Shown here: positions 27,830 through 37,013 of the stretch, one piece after another
Position numbering within the stretch: the stretch's first letter is position 1
Layout: each line of letters opens with the position of its first letter
Origin: Neoaquamicrobium sediminum
GTDB lineage: Bacteria; Pseudomonadota; Alphaproteobacteria; Rhizobiales; Rhizobiaceae
Assembly: GCF_013240295.1 (NCBI RefSeq)
Contig: NZ_JABETK010000006.1
Span: forward strand, 62,001 to 126,000
Direction: 5' to 3'
Length of the DNA stretch: 64,000 nt
Notes under the pieces: generated by a model
What the model was told of the DNA's origin: nothing
What the model saw: only the letters and a program-made list of their open reading frames with translations
Databases searched by the model: none
Position numbers and translations under genes: made by a program

Positions 27830-29100
27830 GGACACCCGCATTTACCCCTTGAATTGAGCAGGGGATGATGGCGAAAACGCCACTGGCGAAGCGGTCGAGG
27901 CCGATTGGTGCGATCCGACGGTGATTTCTTTGTTTTTGGACGGACTCATCCTGTCGCAGCACGGCGTTGGTGGAAAATCAGGCGGTCGAAATTGTAGGCG
28001 ATATTGGCCAGCGTCAGTTTGGCTTCGGCACGGGCAATGCCGATGGTGCGGATGAACAGGCCGAAGCGGGTCTTCTGGTGGGCAAAGACATGCTCGATGG
28101 CGGCGCGGATCGAAGATTTGCGTGCATTTGCCCGAGCCACGTGTTGCGGCATCGAACGGCCTTGCGGCTTGCGGTGGTGAATGCGGCTCACCAGCATCTT
28201 TGAGGCCAGCCACTTCTCGTTCTTGCGCGAGCGGTAGGCGCTGTCGGCCCAGACCTCCGACGAGGTGTTGTCTGTCGTCACCAGCCGCTTCAGCATCCGC
28301 CCGTCAGCCTCCGAGGCCGAGGTCACGGCACTCTCCCGAATGAACCCATAGCGGCGATCGATAGCGATGTGGGATTTGTAGCCGAAGACCGGCAGCGCGA
28401 TCTGAGGCAGCGGCGTGCCGTCCGGGCGGTGCCGGATCTTGCCGCCGATCTTGAGCGTCCAGCGCGCATCGGTGTCCTTCTGCGCCGCTTTGTTGGGTTC
28501 GTCCGGCCAGATCTGCGCTGCCAACTTGCCGGCTTTGATCGCCGCCTTCTCGCCCTCCGTGTTGCGTTGCTTGGGGGCCGGCACCAGGGAGGCATCGACG
28601 ATCTGTCCCGACATCGGGATGTAGCCCTTCTTCTGCAATTGCCAGTCGAAGGCTTTCATCACCCGCTTCAGCGTACCTGTCTCGGTCAGTTTGTTGCGGA
28701 ACATCCGGATGGTGTTCTCGTCCGGCGTCGGGCCTCCGAGGTCGAAGCCGAGAAACCGCATCCAGGAAAGCCGGTCCCGGATCATGAACTCCATCTTCGC
28801 ATCGCTGAGATTGTGCTGGGCCTGCAGGATCAGCGCCTTGAACATGGAAACAGGATCGAAAGCCGGACGCCCGCCCTTGCTGCCGTCCCCATATCCAAGC
28901 CCCTCGACCAGCCATCCCCGGAAATACTCGAAGTCCACCGTCGCATCGAGAACTTCGAGCGGATCGCCGATTTTGCTCAGTCTCTGAAGATGCTCCGAAA
29001 GCCCGAAGAACGACCGCTGCTCCATCTTCCTGCCCCCTTCATGCCGATCGAGCCAGTGAATCATTAAATCGGAAAAAGCGGTAGGTTAATGCGGGTGTCC
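27830..29100 (-). mobile_element. IS5-family element at the end of ritC (1271 bp)
   Basis: Ends are inverted repeats ggacacccgcatt(t/a)acc, and AGCT is duplicated outside (27826-27829 and 29101-29104). It is inserted in the opposite orientation to the first IS and in the last codons of the same recombinase gene. Confidence 0.92.
27946..29025 (-). CDS. IS5-family transposase
   Basis: 359 aa from ATG 29025, which follows gggggcaggaag; an upstream ATG at 29064 would add 13 residues. DDE motifs are SGQIVDASLVPAPKQRN, SSEVWADSAYRSRKNE and SSIRAAIEHVFAHQKTRFGL. The frame is intact. Confidence 0.92.
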   Translation of the reverse strand: MEQRSFFGLSEHLQRLSKIGDPLEVLDATVDFEYFRGWLVEGLGYGDGSKGGRPAFDPVSMFKALILQAQHNLSDAKMEFMIRDRLSWMRFLGFDLGGPTPDENTIRMFRNKLTETGTLKRVMKAFDWQLQKKGYIPMSGQIVDASLVPAPKQRNTEGEKAAIKAGKLAAQIWPDEPNKAAQKDTDARWTLKIGGKIRHRPDGTPLPQIALPVFGYKSHIAIDRRYGFIRESAVTSASEADGRMLKRLVTTDNTSSEVWADSAYRSRKNEKWLASKMLVSRIHHRKPQGRSMPQHVARANARKSSIRAAIEHVFAHQKTRFGLFIRTIGIARAEAKLTLANIAYNFDRLIFHQRRAATG

Positions 29101-29188
29101 AGCTGCTGGCCATGCTGAGGTCCATCAGCCGATCGGCAAATTATGTCGAGTGACCGCTTCTCAAACACCGCAGTCGGCAAGGAATTGC

Positions 29189-29230
29189 CGCTGCGGACTC
29201 GGCATAATCCTGCGCTCTACATAATTGCGG
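29189..29230 (-). repeat. RIT right terminal inverted repeat (42 bp)
   Basis: Reverse complement of the left terminal repeat with 40 of 42 identities. Just inside it, 29169-29196 can fold with the arms cggcaa/ttgccg and ccgcag/ctgcgg. The 5-bp ttgcg at 29225-29229 inside its outer edge is the right copy of the flanking repeat. Confidence 0.85.
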
Positions 29231-29286
29231 AAGTCGACCGGCTTGGTCGCTACCATGACCTTGACCGCGCCTGTCGGCCCGATCAC
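29231..29286 (-). pseudogene. tnpB: IS66 TnpB N-terminal fragment, proximal to RIT insertion
   Basis: GTG start overlapping the tnpA stop, then VIGPTGAVKVMVATKPVDFR, the invariant N-terminus of IS66 TnpB. The RIT element follows at FR; the continuation KGAEGLAALV is at 23236 and below. Confidence 0.8.
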
Positions 29287-29425
29287 GTCGTCGCCTTCAA
29301 CGCGCGGATGACCGCCGCCACCGTCTTGGCATCGGCTCCGCGGCCAACACGCATGGCGACGCCGTCGATCTCCAGCTCGATCACGCCGGCCTCTCGGGCG
29401 GCCTTGCGCCAGAGGCTGCGCGAGT
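29283..29425 (-). pseudogene. tnpA: IS66 TnpA (ORF1) C-terminal fragment
   Basis: Minus-strand frame VQIVVEANSRSLWRKAAREAG, then VIELEIDGVAMRVGRGAD, ends with VIRALKATT and a stop overlapping the tnpB start, which is the IS66 tnpA-tnpB arrangement. The 5' side is cut by an IS3-family remnant. Confidence 0.7.
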
Positions 29426-29429
29426 TGGC

Positions 29430-29537
29430 CTCGACTACAATCTGAACCGTCCGCACACGAGCCTCGACGGGCTCACCCCAAACGAATTTGCAATCAGGTC
29501 CAGATCGGACCACAACGTGAACAGGGCTAGCTTATAG
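29430..29537 (+). pseudogene. IS3-family transposase (OrfB) C-terminal fragment
   Basis: Reads LDYNLNRPHTSLDGLTPNEF followed by SDHNVNRASL and a stop. This is the conserved tail of IS3-group OrfB integrases, past the catalytic Glu. Only about 35 codons remain. Confidence 0.75.
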
Positions 29538-29561
29538 CCGGGGACAGTCAGGGGAGCACGT

Positions 29562-29690
29562 CAAAGGCAGAAAAGGTCATAGATGTCGCTCTCGCGGTCG
29601 GCCACATGCACGCAGCGTTCCGGCGCCCCGACGATAGCCAAGCTGCGCCGGAGTGATCGTGACGACAGCGTCTGCTGGAGAGGGCTAAAA
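29562..29690 (-). pseudogene. IS4-family transposase fragment
   Basis: Minus strand reads LAIVGAPERCVHVADRESDI and then YDLFCL before a stop; the VADRESDIYDL block with its Asp is typical of IS4/Tn5-type transposases. Too short for more. Confidence 0.5.
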
Positions 29691-29780
29691 GGAAGCGTCC
29701 ACGCTCCAACCGTTTCAAGAACAAGCAGGCTCCCTTGGCTGTCGTGTCACAGGACCATGATCAGGCTATGTCGCCACAAG

Positions 29781-30793
29781 TTATTTTGGGGTTGAAAGAC
29801 CTAATTCGCGATCTCCGACAATGCCTTGAGGTCGGTAAACGAGGATCAGTAAAAGAATGACAGCAAGTGCAATCTCCTGCATCCCCTGTGGGATCTGCAG
29901 CGTCCCCCGCCGATTTGGACGCCTTGTTCGAAGGCTCGCAGAACGCCACGGATGGACGCAACTGCCAAGGCGCCGATGACTGCACCAGTTAGGCTGCGTA
30001 ACCCCCAACGACAAGCATTGCCAACGTGAGGAAAGTCATGTTGAGCCAAAACATGTTTACAGCCAGTGTTCCCAGGAAATGCCCGAACAAAACGCCACCG
30101 ATAGCGAAAAAAAAACGCGCTAATCACAAATGCAATAAGGCGCTCCCGCCACACGACAATGCCAGCGGCCCGTGCGGCTACTTCGTCTTCGCGGGCTGCA
30201 CGCAGGCGCAAACCGTGTGCAGAGCGCATGTAAGTCTGGGCAACAGTAATCGTCAGCGCAACCCATATCAAAGCTACCCAGAGATTGACATATACAGGCA
30301 ATCCGACAACAGAACTTTGACCAGCTGTCAGGCTACCCCAGTTTTCATAGATCGTCTTGAACACGAAAAGTAAAGAAAGTAGAGCGATTGAGGCCGCAAC
30401 ACTGCTAAGCCGCATAATGATAAGACCCGCCAGAACCGCCACAACGGCTGCAATCAAGGCAGCGGTCAAAACAGCTAGAACCACAGGTACATCCGCGTGC
30501 AGAATAAATTCAGGCAAGCCCGGCATGAACACGCCGCGTATACTGGAGCAACAGGTTTGCCAAGCGGATGCATATGCTCCAACCAAGGCAAAAGTGACAT
30601 GGCCGAAAGAAATTACGCCGGAGTTGCCCACAAAGATCGATAATGCAATTACCATGATCATATAGATGAGTGCTTCGGTTAAAATACCTTCTAATTCTCC
30701 ACTCCCGATGAATAATACAACTACAGCGGCGAAGACGAGGATCGCGATGAGCCCTAAACCTGGAAAGAGAAGCTTGAGTGACTGCGAAATCAA
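29781..30793 (-). pseudogene. livM: Branched-chain-type ABC permease LivM of second importer, frameshifted
   Basis: N-terminal two thirds are in one frame and show IFVGNSGVISFGHVTFALVG and REDEVAARAAGI of LivM. Three small breaks follow: an extra T in a nine-T run near 30114, a missing base near 30000, and a further shift in a G run near 29908. Repair gives AFFFAIGG, LTGAVIGALAVASIRG and IPQGMQEIALAVILL, ending in YRPQGIVGDRELGL. The repaired length is about 335 aa. Last gene of the second importer unit; its start overlaps livH by 4 bp. Confidence 0.82.
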
Positions 30794-31707
30794 ATGCGTT
30801 CTCCTGTCGCGCGTGGGGCAAACAAGCCTTGTGGTCGGAAATATAAAACGAGGATAACCAACCCATAGAGAAATGCATCGCGCGACGGCTGCAGATCCGT
30901 GGGGAGAAGTGCTTGGAGCAGCATTGAGGCAACGCCAAGGGCAAAGCCGCCGAGAACGGCTCCTAACAAGCTGCCCATACCGCCCACTACAGTTCCGACG
31001 AACCCCGCCACGGCCAACGGTACCCCCATCTGGAAATCAAGCACACCAGTCTTTGACACGAAAAGGAGCGCGACGATGCCGGCCAGTCCACCCGAAACTG
31101 CAAAGGCTAACGCGATAACACGATCAGCTTTCACTCCCAGCAATCGCGCCATAGTGAAATCTTCGGCGCGGCGCGGACCTCAAGTCCTGATCGTGCTCTT
31201 CTAAGAAAAAACAACTACACCTAGGAGTAGTAGAGCGGTCGCCGTAACAGTGACAATGTCAACCAGGCTGAGGCGGATACCAGCTATTTCGACTTGTTTC
31301 GTAAGCTCCGGAAAGATGCTGACCGATTTAGGGCGTCCAGTATGAATGAACAAGACAAGACTTTGCAACAGGTAACTTATTGCAAATGAAGAAATCAGTA
31401 AAGTTGCCCCGTCCACTTCGCGTCGCCGCAAGGGACGGAAAGCGAAACGCTCGGTGAGCATCGCTGCTAGTGCAACAAGTATGATGATTGCAGTGATCAT
31501 CAGCGCCGCGGGCAAGGCGCCAATTAAGGGTGGTGCAAACGCCGCCGCGGTTGGCAACACCAAAGCGTATGCGCCAAGCATAATGAGATCGCCATGCGCA
31601 AAATTTATCATGCGCATGACACCAAATATAAGGCCGATACCGAGTGCGACAAGCGCAAAGATACTGCCGAGGCTGACAGCATCAACGAGAAGTTGGATCG
31701 TGGTCAA
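30790..31707 (-). pseudogene. livH: Branched-chain-type ABC permease LivH of second importer, frameshifted
   Basis: The N-terminal half (MTTIQLLVDAVSLGSIFALV, with MRMINFAHGDLIMLGAYA) and the C-terminal half (MARLLGVKADRVIALAFAVS to YFRPQGLFAP) lie in different frames. Between them an extra T in a T run near 31205 and a missing base near 31170 break the frame; repair gives RSGLEVRAAAEDFTMARLLG. Whole protein about 305 aa. It overlaps livF upstream and livM downstream by 4 bp each. Confidence 0.84.
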
Positions 31708-32423
31708 TCTCTTTTTCCCTCGCCGAAGTATACAAGTTCGAGATCCGTTCGCTGAGCAAGATCAGGGGTGTTTCCCTCGAGGACAATCCTTCCAGACTGC
31801 ATAAAACATATACGATCGGCATATTTTAGCGCGCGGCGAACGCTCTGCTCGACAATCAGTAACGTGACGCCTTCCGAACGAATGCGGCTGAACGTTTCAT
31901 AGACAAGCTCGACATATTTTGGAGCAAGCCCCAGCGACGGTTCGTCGACGACCAACAGCTTGGGCTCGGTCAGGAGCGCGCGCGCGATCGCCAACTGCTG
32001 TTGTTCACCACCTGAGAGAAAACCTGCCGGGCTCTCAAATCTTTGACGTAGGATGGGGAACAATTCCAGTATGCGATCAAGCACTGCGCGCTTTCGGCCT
32101 AGTCCACCACGCACACCGCTCGCCACAACCAGGTTTTCCCGAACGCTCATTCGTCCGAAGATCCGACGGCCTTCAGGGACCAGCGCAATTCCTTTCGACA
32201 CGATCGTTTCGATCAAAGTCCCCGCCAATGGATGGCCGTCAAATCGGATGGAGCCCTTTGCGGGTTGCACAACTCCGGCAACCGCAAGCGTTGTCGTCGA
32301 CTTTCCTACGCCATTCGGACCAACGAAGCAGACGAACTCGCCCTCGGCGATACCGAATGTAAGATCACGAACGGCGGGCACGCGACCGTAACGGATTTCG
32401 AGGCCCTCGACTTCCAACAACAT
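31704..32423 (-). CDS. livF: Branched-chain-type ABC transporter ATPase LivF of second importer
   Basis: 239 aa, intact. I prefer ATG 32423 (MLLEVEGLEIRYGRVPAV) to the in-frame ATG at 32447, which lies inside the end of livG. Walker A GPNGVGKST, signature LSGGEQQQLAIARAL, Walker B LVVDEPSLGL. It overlaps the livH start by 4 bp. Confidence 0.9.
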   Translation of the reverse strand: MLLEVEGLEIRYGRVPAVRDLTFGIAEGEFVCFVGPNGVGKSTTTLAVAGVVQPAKGSIRFDGHPLAGTLIETIVSKGIALVPEGRRIFGRMSVRENLVVASGVRGGLGRKRAVLDRILELFPILRQRFESPAGFLSGGEQQQLAIARALLTEPKLLVVDEPSLGLAPKYVELVYETFSRIRSEGVTLLIVEQSVRRALKYADRICFMQSGRIVLEGNTPDLAQRTDLELVYFGEGKRD

Positions 32424-32424
32424 T

Positions 32425-33216
32425 TCACGCAGCCCCCAAATATGCATCGATGACCTCGGGATCGCGCCTTACAATTTCGGACGGACCAGTAGCCAAGGTT
32501 CGTCCATTATTAAGTACATGAAGGCGCTGGCAAACCGTCATCACCACGCCCATATTGTGCTCAATCAGAAGAACTCCGCAGCCGAATTTGCTTGGAAGCT
32601 GTTGAATAAGCCGAGCGAGTTCGTCGCATTCGAGTTCGGTCATGCCGGCGGCGGGCTCGTCAAGCAAAAGAAAGCGGGGCTCAAGAGCAAGTGCCCGTGC
32701 AATACCGACCCGCCGTTCGTGAGCGTAAGGCAGAGCGTCTGCGCGTCTCTGCGCAACTTCTTCAAGCCCAACATAACTGAGCGCCTCCTGCGCCGCATCA
32801 CGTGCGGCCCCCGACGAGCGTGGCGGGTTAGAGCGGCGGCCTCTACATTCTCAAAGACCGTTAACCGGCGAAACAAACGTACTGATTGGAACGTGCGAGC
32901 GACACCACGGTGCGCTAACTCCTCCGGCGGTAATCTGTTCACCGTCACGTTATCCAGCAGCAACGATCCATGAGTCGGTCGTAGATAGCCGCTCATCACG
33001 TTAACTAGTGTGGTCTTTCCTGCACCATTCGGGCCGAGCAGCCCCAGGATTTCATTTTGCTCCAGTGAAATCGTGATGGATTCTGAGAGCTTTCAAACCA
33101 TCAAATAGAACGCTGACGTCATGTGTTTCGAGCTTGTGCACGAATTCAGCCGAAACGTTGGACGGGCTCACAAAACCACTCTGCAAACCCGCGATTACAT
33201 CACCACCACTCAACAT
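32425..33216 (-). pseudogene. livG: Branched-chain-type ABC transporter ATPase LivG of second importer, frameshifted
   Basis: Pieces in three frames: MLSGGDVIAGLQSG and KLETHDVSVLFDGLKAL (to about 33085), then EILGLLGPNGAGKTTLVNVM with GVARTFQSVRLFRRLTVFEN (to about 32810), then, after a missing G in CGGGGG, AQEALSYVGLEEVAQRRAD, YAHERRVGIARALALEP and LLLDEPAAGMTELECDEL. Repaired, Walker A, Q-loop and Walker B are all present; the signature is AHERRVGIARAL. ATG 33216 lies inside the end of livK, as expected for coupled genes. Confidence 0.82.
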
Positions 33217-34389
33217 ACTCGCCTTCACGAATATCGTAAAAACCGAGCGGATTTGGCTTCGTATCTTTGATTTCAATCATCAGCATAGGCCGGTTGAGAT
33301 TTGTGTGCAGCTGTGGCGTAAAAGTCGTTAACCCGGCTAGCAATGGTTCATCAGTGAACTTTTCTAGCTCCGCTCGCACGTTTTCTGTATCGAAGTTCCC
33401 GGCTCGCTCGGCAGCACGAGCCCAAGCTTCTACCACGCTGTATCCCGTAACACCCATTCCGGAATCTGGGCGCTCCCCGAACTGCGCTTCGAACTTCTCG
33501 TTGAAGGTGCGAACTTCAGGGCGTGGCTCTTCGACGCCGGCGTCCGCGGAATAGTTCATATAGTAGTAGTTACTGAGCCCCGGTACCGCCGAGTGCCAAG
33601 CGCTGCCGTCGCCGCCGGTTCCCATTAGAACTGGAATGTCGATTCCTGCTGAACGGAACTGTCGTATAGCACTGGCAAGGCCTGGCGGTACGCTGCAGAG
33701 CGCCATGACTTGAGGCTTCTCGGCCAATCCGTTGTACCGGGAAATTTGAGTGGCCACTGAAACATCAGCATTCTTGAAGGTGTCCTCAAGCAGAACAGAG
33801 TCGTCGCCGTTCAACTCCCTGAACCGTCCCACAAAGCCGCGGCATACGGATTTGTTGTACTCGATAAAGGTGTCAAGTAACGCATATGCCGTTTTCCACC
33901 CCATCTTATTTGTCGCCCAATCGGCTAGGATTCTGCCGCTAGCTTCAGCATCGGTGGCCATAGTGAAGACATTGTTGCCGATGGTGAGATCGCCAGACTT
34001 CATATCACCACCACAACTCGATATCGCGAGTACACCGGCTTGCTGAGCCACGAGCGCTGCCGGCGCCCCCGTATCGAAGTCGCAAGCCGTCAACATCATC
34101 TTGACCCCTTGCTTCACCAAGTCCTGAGCTGCGCGCGCGGTTTGTGCAGCATCTGTTTTTGTATCGATATGAACAAGCCGCACCCTCTTGCCTAGCACTC
34201 CCCGTTCGCATTAATATCCTGAACAGCGAGTTCGGCAGCCTGGGTAGTCGAAGTATCGAAAACAGCCATCCATCCGCTGAACGAGGTCGCAGCTCCTATC
34301 AAGACCTCATCGTCATCGGACAGTACCGCTGTCGCCGAGGTGATTGTGATAATCGATGTCAAGACAAACAAACTCGAAAATACTCTCAT
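33200..34389 (-). pseudogene. livK: ABC transporter substrate-binding protein (LivK-like) of second importer, one frameshift
   Basis: About 396 aa when repaired. Start ATG 34389 follows ggaggtgaagct and gives a Sec signal peptide; the mature part begins VLIGAATSFSGWMAVFD, a Peripla_BP_6 opening. A missing base in a GGGG stretch near 34201 separates AVQDINANG from VLGKRVRLVHIDTKTD. The long second part shows DLVKQGVKMMLTACDFDTG, a ligand-site-like block, and ends GFYDIREGEYVEWW. Gene order on this strand is K-G-F-H-M, unlike the K-H-M-G-F order of the first importer, so the two are not recent duplicates. Confidence 0.83.
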
Positions 34390-34650
34390 AGCTTCACCTC
34401 CAAGTGGCGCAAGGCGCAAGCGGCATTAGCCAGTAATGCTCCAGCGCTTGAGAATAATTCGATCGAAAGTATTCTCGCAGTCAGCTGGAGATAATCGCCA
34501 TATTTCCGTTGTCGTCCAAGCTAAAGACACGCGCGCGAATAGGGTGACGGACATATCAAAATGCGTCGCAAAGCAGCTATTCTTCATATGCGGAGAGAAT
34601 TACATATGCCAACTGCCAACCACTGCCAACCGTCAGGTAGCGTAGTTCCG

Positions 34651-34719
34651 ATAGTATCGACCCTCATCAAGTTCTGTCAAATTGTAAAAAAGATGCCTTT
34701 CATATAGTTTTTCAATATC
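34651..34719 (-). promoter_or_regulatory. Promoter/operator module, copy A (upstream of second Liv importer)
   Basis: Read on the minus strand: gatattgaaaaactata, then an A/T-rich tract, then aatttgaca, an 18-bp spacer and tactat. ttgaca and tactat form a good sigma-70-type -35/-10 pair. The upstream block and spacing match copies B (36765-36834) and C (45032-45100). The livK start is 262 bp downstream, leaving a long leader with no recognised gene. Confidence 0.7.
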
Positions 34720-35421
34720 AATCGCGATAAAGCAGATGAGGCAGTTTCACCTCGCAGGACGAGTAGAACGACAGCGATTGGGCAGGTAATCCTATCGACT
34801 ACGGATCAGGGAATGCCGCGAAGAGTTGGTTCACGAGCCGGTCGAGCACCCGTTGAACGCCGTGCTGGGCGTCGTAGCGGATCGGCTGTATTGCGGGGTC
34901 TGTGTGAGCAGCATGAGGCGCGGAGGAATACTCCGTGATGTCGTGGACAGCACTGATTACGGAATAGCCACGCGCCAAATTGTGGCGGTCAAAACTTCAC
35001 ACAAGGAAGAGCCGCTCGCGGCAGAATAGCACCGCCGGCCTTGATATCGCCAAGCGCATCGACGACGAGGATCACGACATGATCACTAGATCGATCCACC
35101 CTCCTTCCCCTGATCCGGAAGTTGCGCGAGGTGCAGGACAACATCGGCAGAATGGACCGGACACTCATTCCCGGACTCGGCCGACCACAATCAGACAACG
35201 CGGCGATCTACTCAGACCGCACCGCGCTTAGAGTTATCATCGAGTTTGACGCACAATATCATGGCATCTATGTTTCAAACTCAGGAAGAAGGGTGTTCAC
35301 AAAACCAAGGACTATCTCAACGGCAAAGAGCGCTCTGCGTGCAGGTAAGACAGATCAAAACTTCGCAGCTATGATGTATCTCGCTGCGGGCGTTGAGAAT
35401 TCACGATGAGGGACAGCAGGT
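34720..35421. other. No gene recognised (702 bp)
   Basis: Several short frames on both strands are open, the longest plus frame at 35122-35409, but none shows a family motif or a convincing ribosome-binding site. Composition switches from AT-rich near 34720 to GC-rich near 35000 and back, as in other IS-remnant stretches of this window. Confidence 0.4.
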
Positions 35422-36423
35422 CTAGACCAGGAGCTCATTGAGCACCCCATCGAGGTCAGTGGTATCGCTCAAATTCATAGGCTCCATGTGTCCCCAAATT
35501 GACTTTAGAACATGACACCGACCGTTCGGTATATGCGTCGCCTCATACTGGGAGTCAACTGGTGGAAAGTAACGATCAAGATTAACCGGCAAGATAACTG
35601 TTTTTGCCGTGATCGCCCGCAAAGCTGCTTCATAGTCACCATTGTAGATCGAATTGTCACTTATATCTCCATCCACCCACGTCCATAGCTGACTCAGCAG
35701 GTTGTTAGGGTCACAACTAGTAAAAAATGGCTCCCAAAAATATTCTACAAACTGCTCATAGTCCTTAGCGCCGAAAACCCTAAAGGCATCAGTTCTGAAG
35801 AATTCCTCCGAGAAACCCCAGCCAGCATAAATTGATGCGAAAGCCTTTAGACCTTGCAGTAGCGGCTGTTCATAGAAGCCGCTTTTAAAGGACGGATCCA
35901 ATTCGAGCGTTCTACGAAGAGAAAGTAGGAAAACTTTGTTGTAGGATGCTGTTCTTGCAGAGCCTGCAATAGGGGCAGCTGCACGAACCAAATCCGGATA
36001 GCGTGCTGCCCACAGAAATGCTTGGCTCGCACCCATTGACCAACCGGTCACTAGACGAAGCGAATCTATGCCAAGCATTTTTGTTACTAGCTGATGCTGA
36101 AGACTAACGTTGTCCCAGTAAGTGATTTTTGGAAAGCGAGCCCTGTCGAAAGGCGCTGGTGTATTTGAAGGGGAAGAAGATATACCATTTCCAAGAAGGT
36201 TAGTAAAAAATAAAGTATTTATCAGGATCTAAGGCTCGGTCTGGGCCACACATATATAGTTCACTGCTTTCATCACTTCCAGTATACCATGATGGAATAA
36301 GAACAGCATTGTCCCTTTTTCGTTCAGCTTGCCAATGGTGCGATAGGCAAGGCGCGCCAATGGAAGGACGCCGCCTTTCTGAAGCGCGAAGTTTGGTATC
36401 TCAAGGAATTCGCGTTTAGACAT
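35422..36423 (-). pseudogene. MetX-like alpha/beta hydrolase (homoserine O-acetyltransferase family), two frameshifts
   Basis: About 333 aa when repaired. ATG 36423 (MSKREFLEIPNFALQKGG) starts the protein. A missing base near 36308 restores NAVLIPSWYTGSDESSELYM, and an extra T in a T run near 36210 is followed by TNLLGNGISSSPSNTPAPFD. The long intact part has the nucleophile elbow LVTGWSMGASQAFLWA, an acid in NLDRYFP and a late histidine in SIWGHMEPMN. Family members include homoserine O-acetyltransferases, but shorter proteins like this occur in catabolic clusters as hydrolases; the exact reaction is unknown. It follows the unidentified gene at 36733 and shares its promoter. Confidence 0.78.
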
Positions 36424-36429
36424 ATTTTG

Positions 36430-36733
36430 TTCTCCAGTTGACAACTTCTATGCCTTACCAAGCAGAACTTTAGTGGATCTCTTTCGTCGTCCTTGCGAAA
36501 CGCTACACGCTCAGTAGGGTCCACGACCTCAGCTGTCGGCCCGACAAGCACCGGATTTGTTGCCGAATTGGTGGTGACCACGGCGAGCACTTCGGAAGGG
36601 GCTCGCCCCGAACATCTTCCACGTAAATGTTGCTCGCTCGAATGATATACAAAGCGTAGCGCCGAACTCTGTTCGCTCGATTTTCTCGAGACCCGTTATT
36701 CCAACCAGAATCAAATTGGTTCGCGAGAGGCAT
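36430..36733 (-). pseudogene. Unidentified small gene, frame broken
   Basis: Begins MPLANQFDSGWNNG at ATG 36733, 32 bp below the -10 element of promoter copy B, so it is the first gene of that transcript. The frame changes near 36590 to LAVVTTNSATNPVLVGPTAE and VVDPTERVAFRKDDERDP, text that looks like real protein. I do not recognise the family. The end is uncertain; it probably stops shortly before the MetX-like gene. Confidence 0.4.
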
Positions 36734-36764
36734 GAGTCTTGCCTGCCCTCACAAATTCTGGGTA

Positions 36765-36834
36765 ATAATATTGACGAGCCTCATTTGGCGTCAAATTGAA
36801 TAAAGAGAACTTGGGTATCGTATTTTTCAATATC
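36765..36834 (-). promoter_or_regulatory. Promoter/operator module, copy B (upstream of MetX-like locus)
   Basis: Minus strand: gatattgaaaaatacgata, an A/T tract, caatttgacg, 18-bp spacer, tattat. The -35 is ttgacg and the -10 tattat. Same layout as copies A and C; the first 12 bases are identical to copy A. The gene at 36733 starts 32 bp after the -10. Confidence 0.75.
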
Positions 36835-37013
36835 GTGACCCTCTACGATGCTATCGCTCTGAATGATGTTATTGATTTGGATTTTTGATCCTGGTTTGTC
36901 GCGCTCCGGCGAAGAAGGAGTGCGTCACTTCAGAAAATTCCGCGACGATATTCGCCGAGGTCGCTCTGTCTTTGCCGATGGCGAGATTGTTCGTTCTGTT
37001 TCGTAACGCAGGT

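Larger units (their letters stand above)
25564..29153 (+). pseudogene. ritC: RIT tyrosine recombinase 3 (RitC), split by two IS5-type elements
   Basis: Three exon-like pieces join perfectly when the two insertions and one copy of each 4-bp duplication are removed: 25564-25670 (MTALAPHLTAFLREHLP to AYSFQ), 26968-27829 (LLLCFAAARLETTPSG to APDKL) and 29101-29153 (LAMLRSISRSANYVE and stop). The restored protein is about 340 aa with box I in AFAAGLRVSELVGL, GKGRRERVLPL, box II TPHVLRHTCAMH and Tyr in STEIYLRADP. The first insertion removes the whole catalytic domain from the ATG; the second only replaces the last 17 residues by RIYPLN-type read-through. Confidence 0.88.
23237..29229 (+). mobile_element. 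Recombinase-in-trio (RIT) element with nested IS elements
   Basis: Three consecutive, overlapping tyrosine-recombinase genes in one direction, bounded by inverted 42-bp ends that match at 40 positions, fit the RIT class of elements known from rhizobia. Its flanks are the two halves of an IS66 tnpB gene, so the integration site is clear at base level. The first recombinase gene has a frameshift and the third is split by two IS5-type elements, so as given the element could not move by itself. Without the IS insertions the element would be about 3.4 kb. Confidence 0.85.

Noticed and set aside
35122..35409. 95-aa plus-strand frame in the region between livK and the MetX-like gene
   Set aside because: No motif or ribosome-binding site; surrounded by other weak frames.
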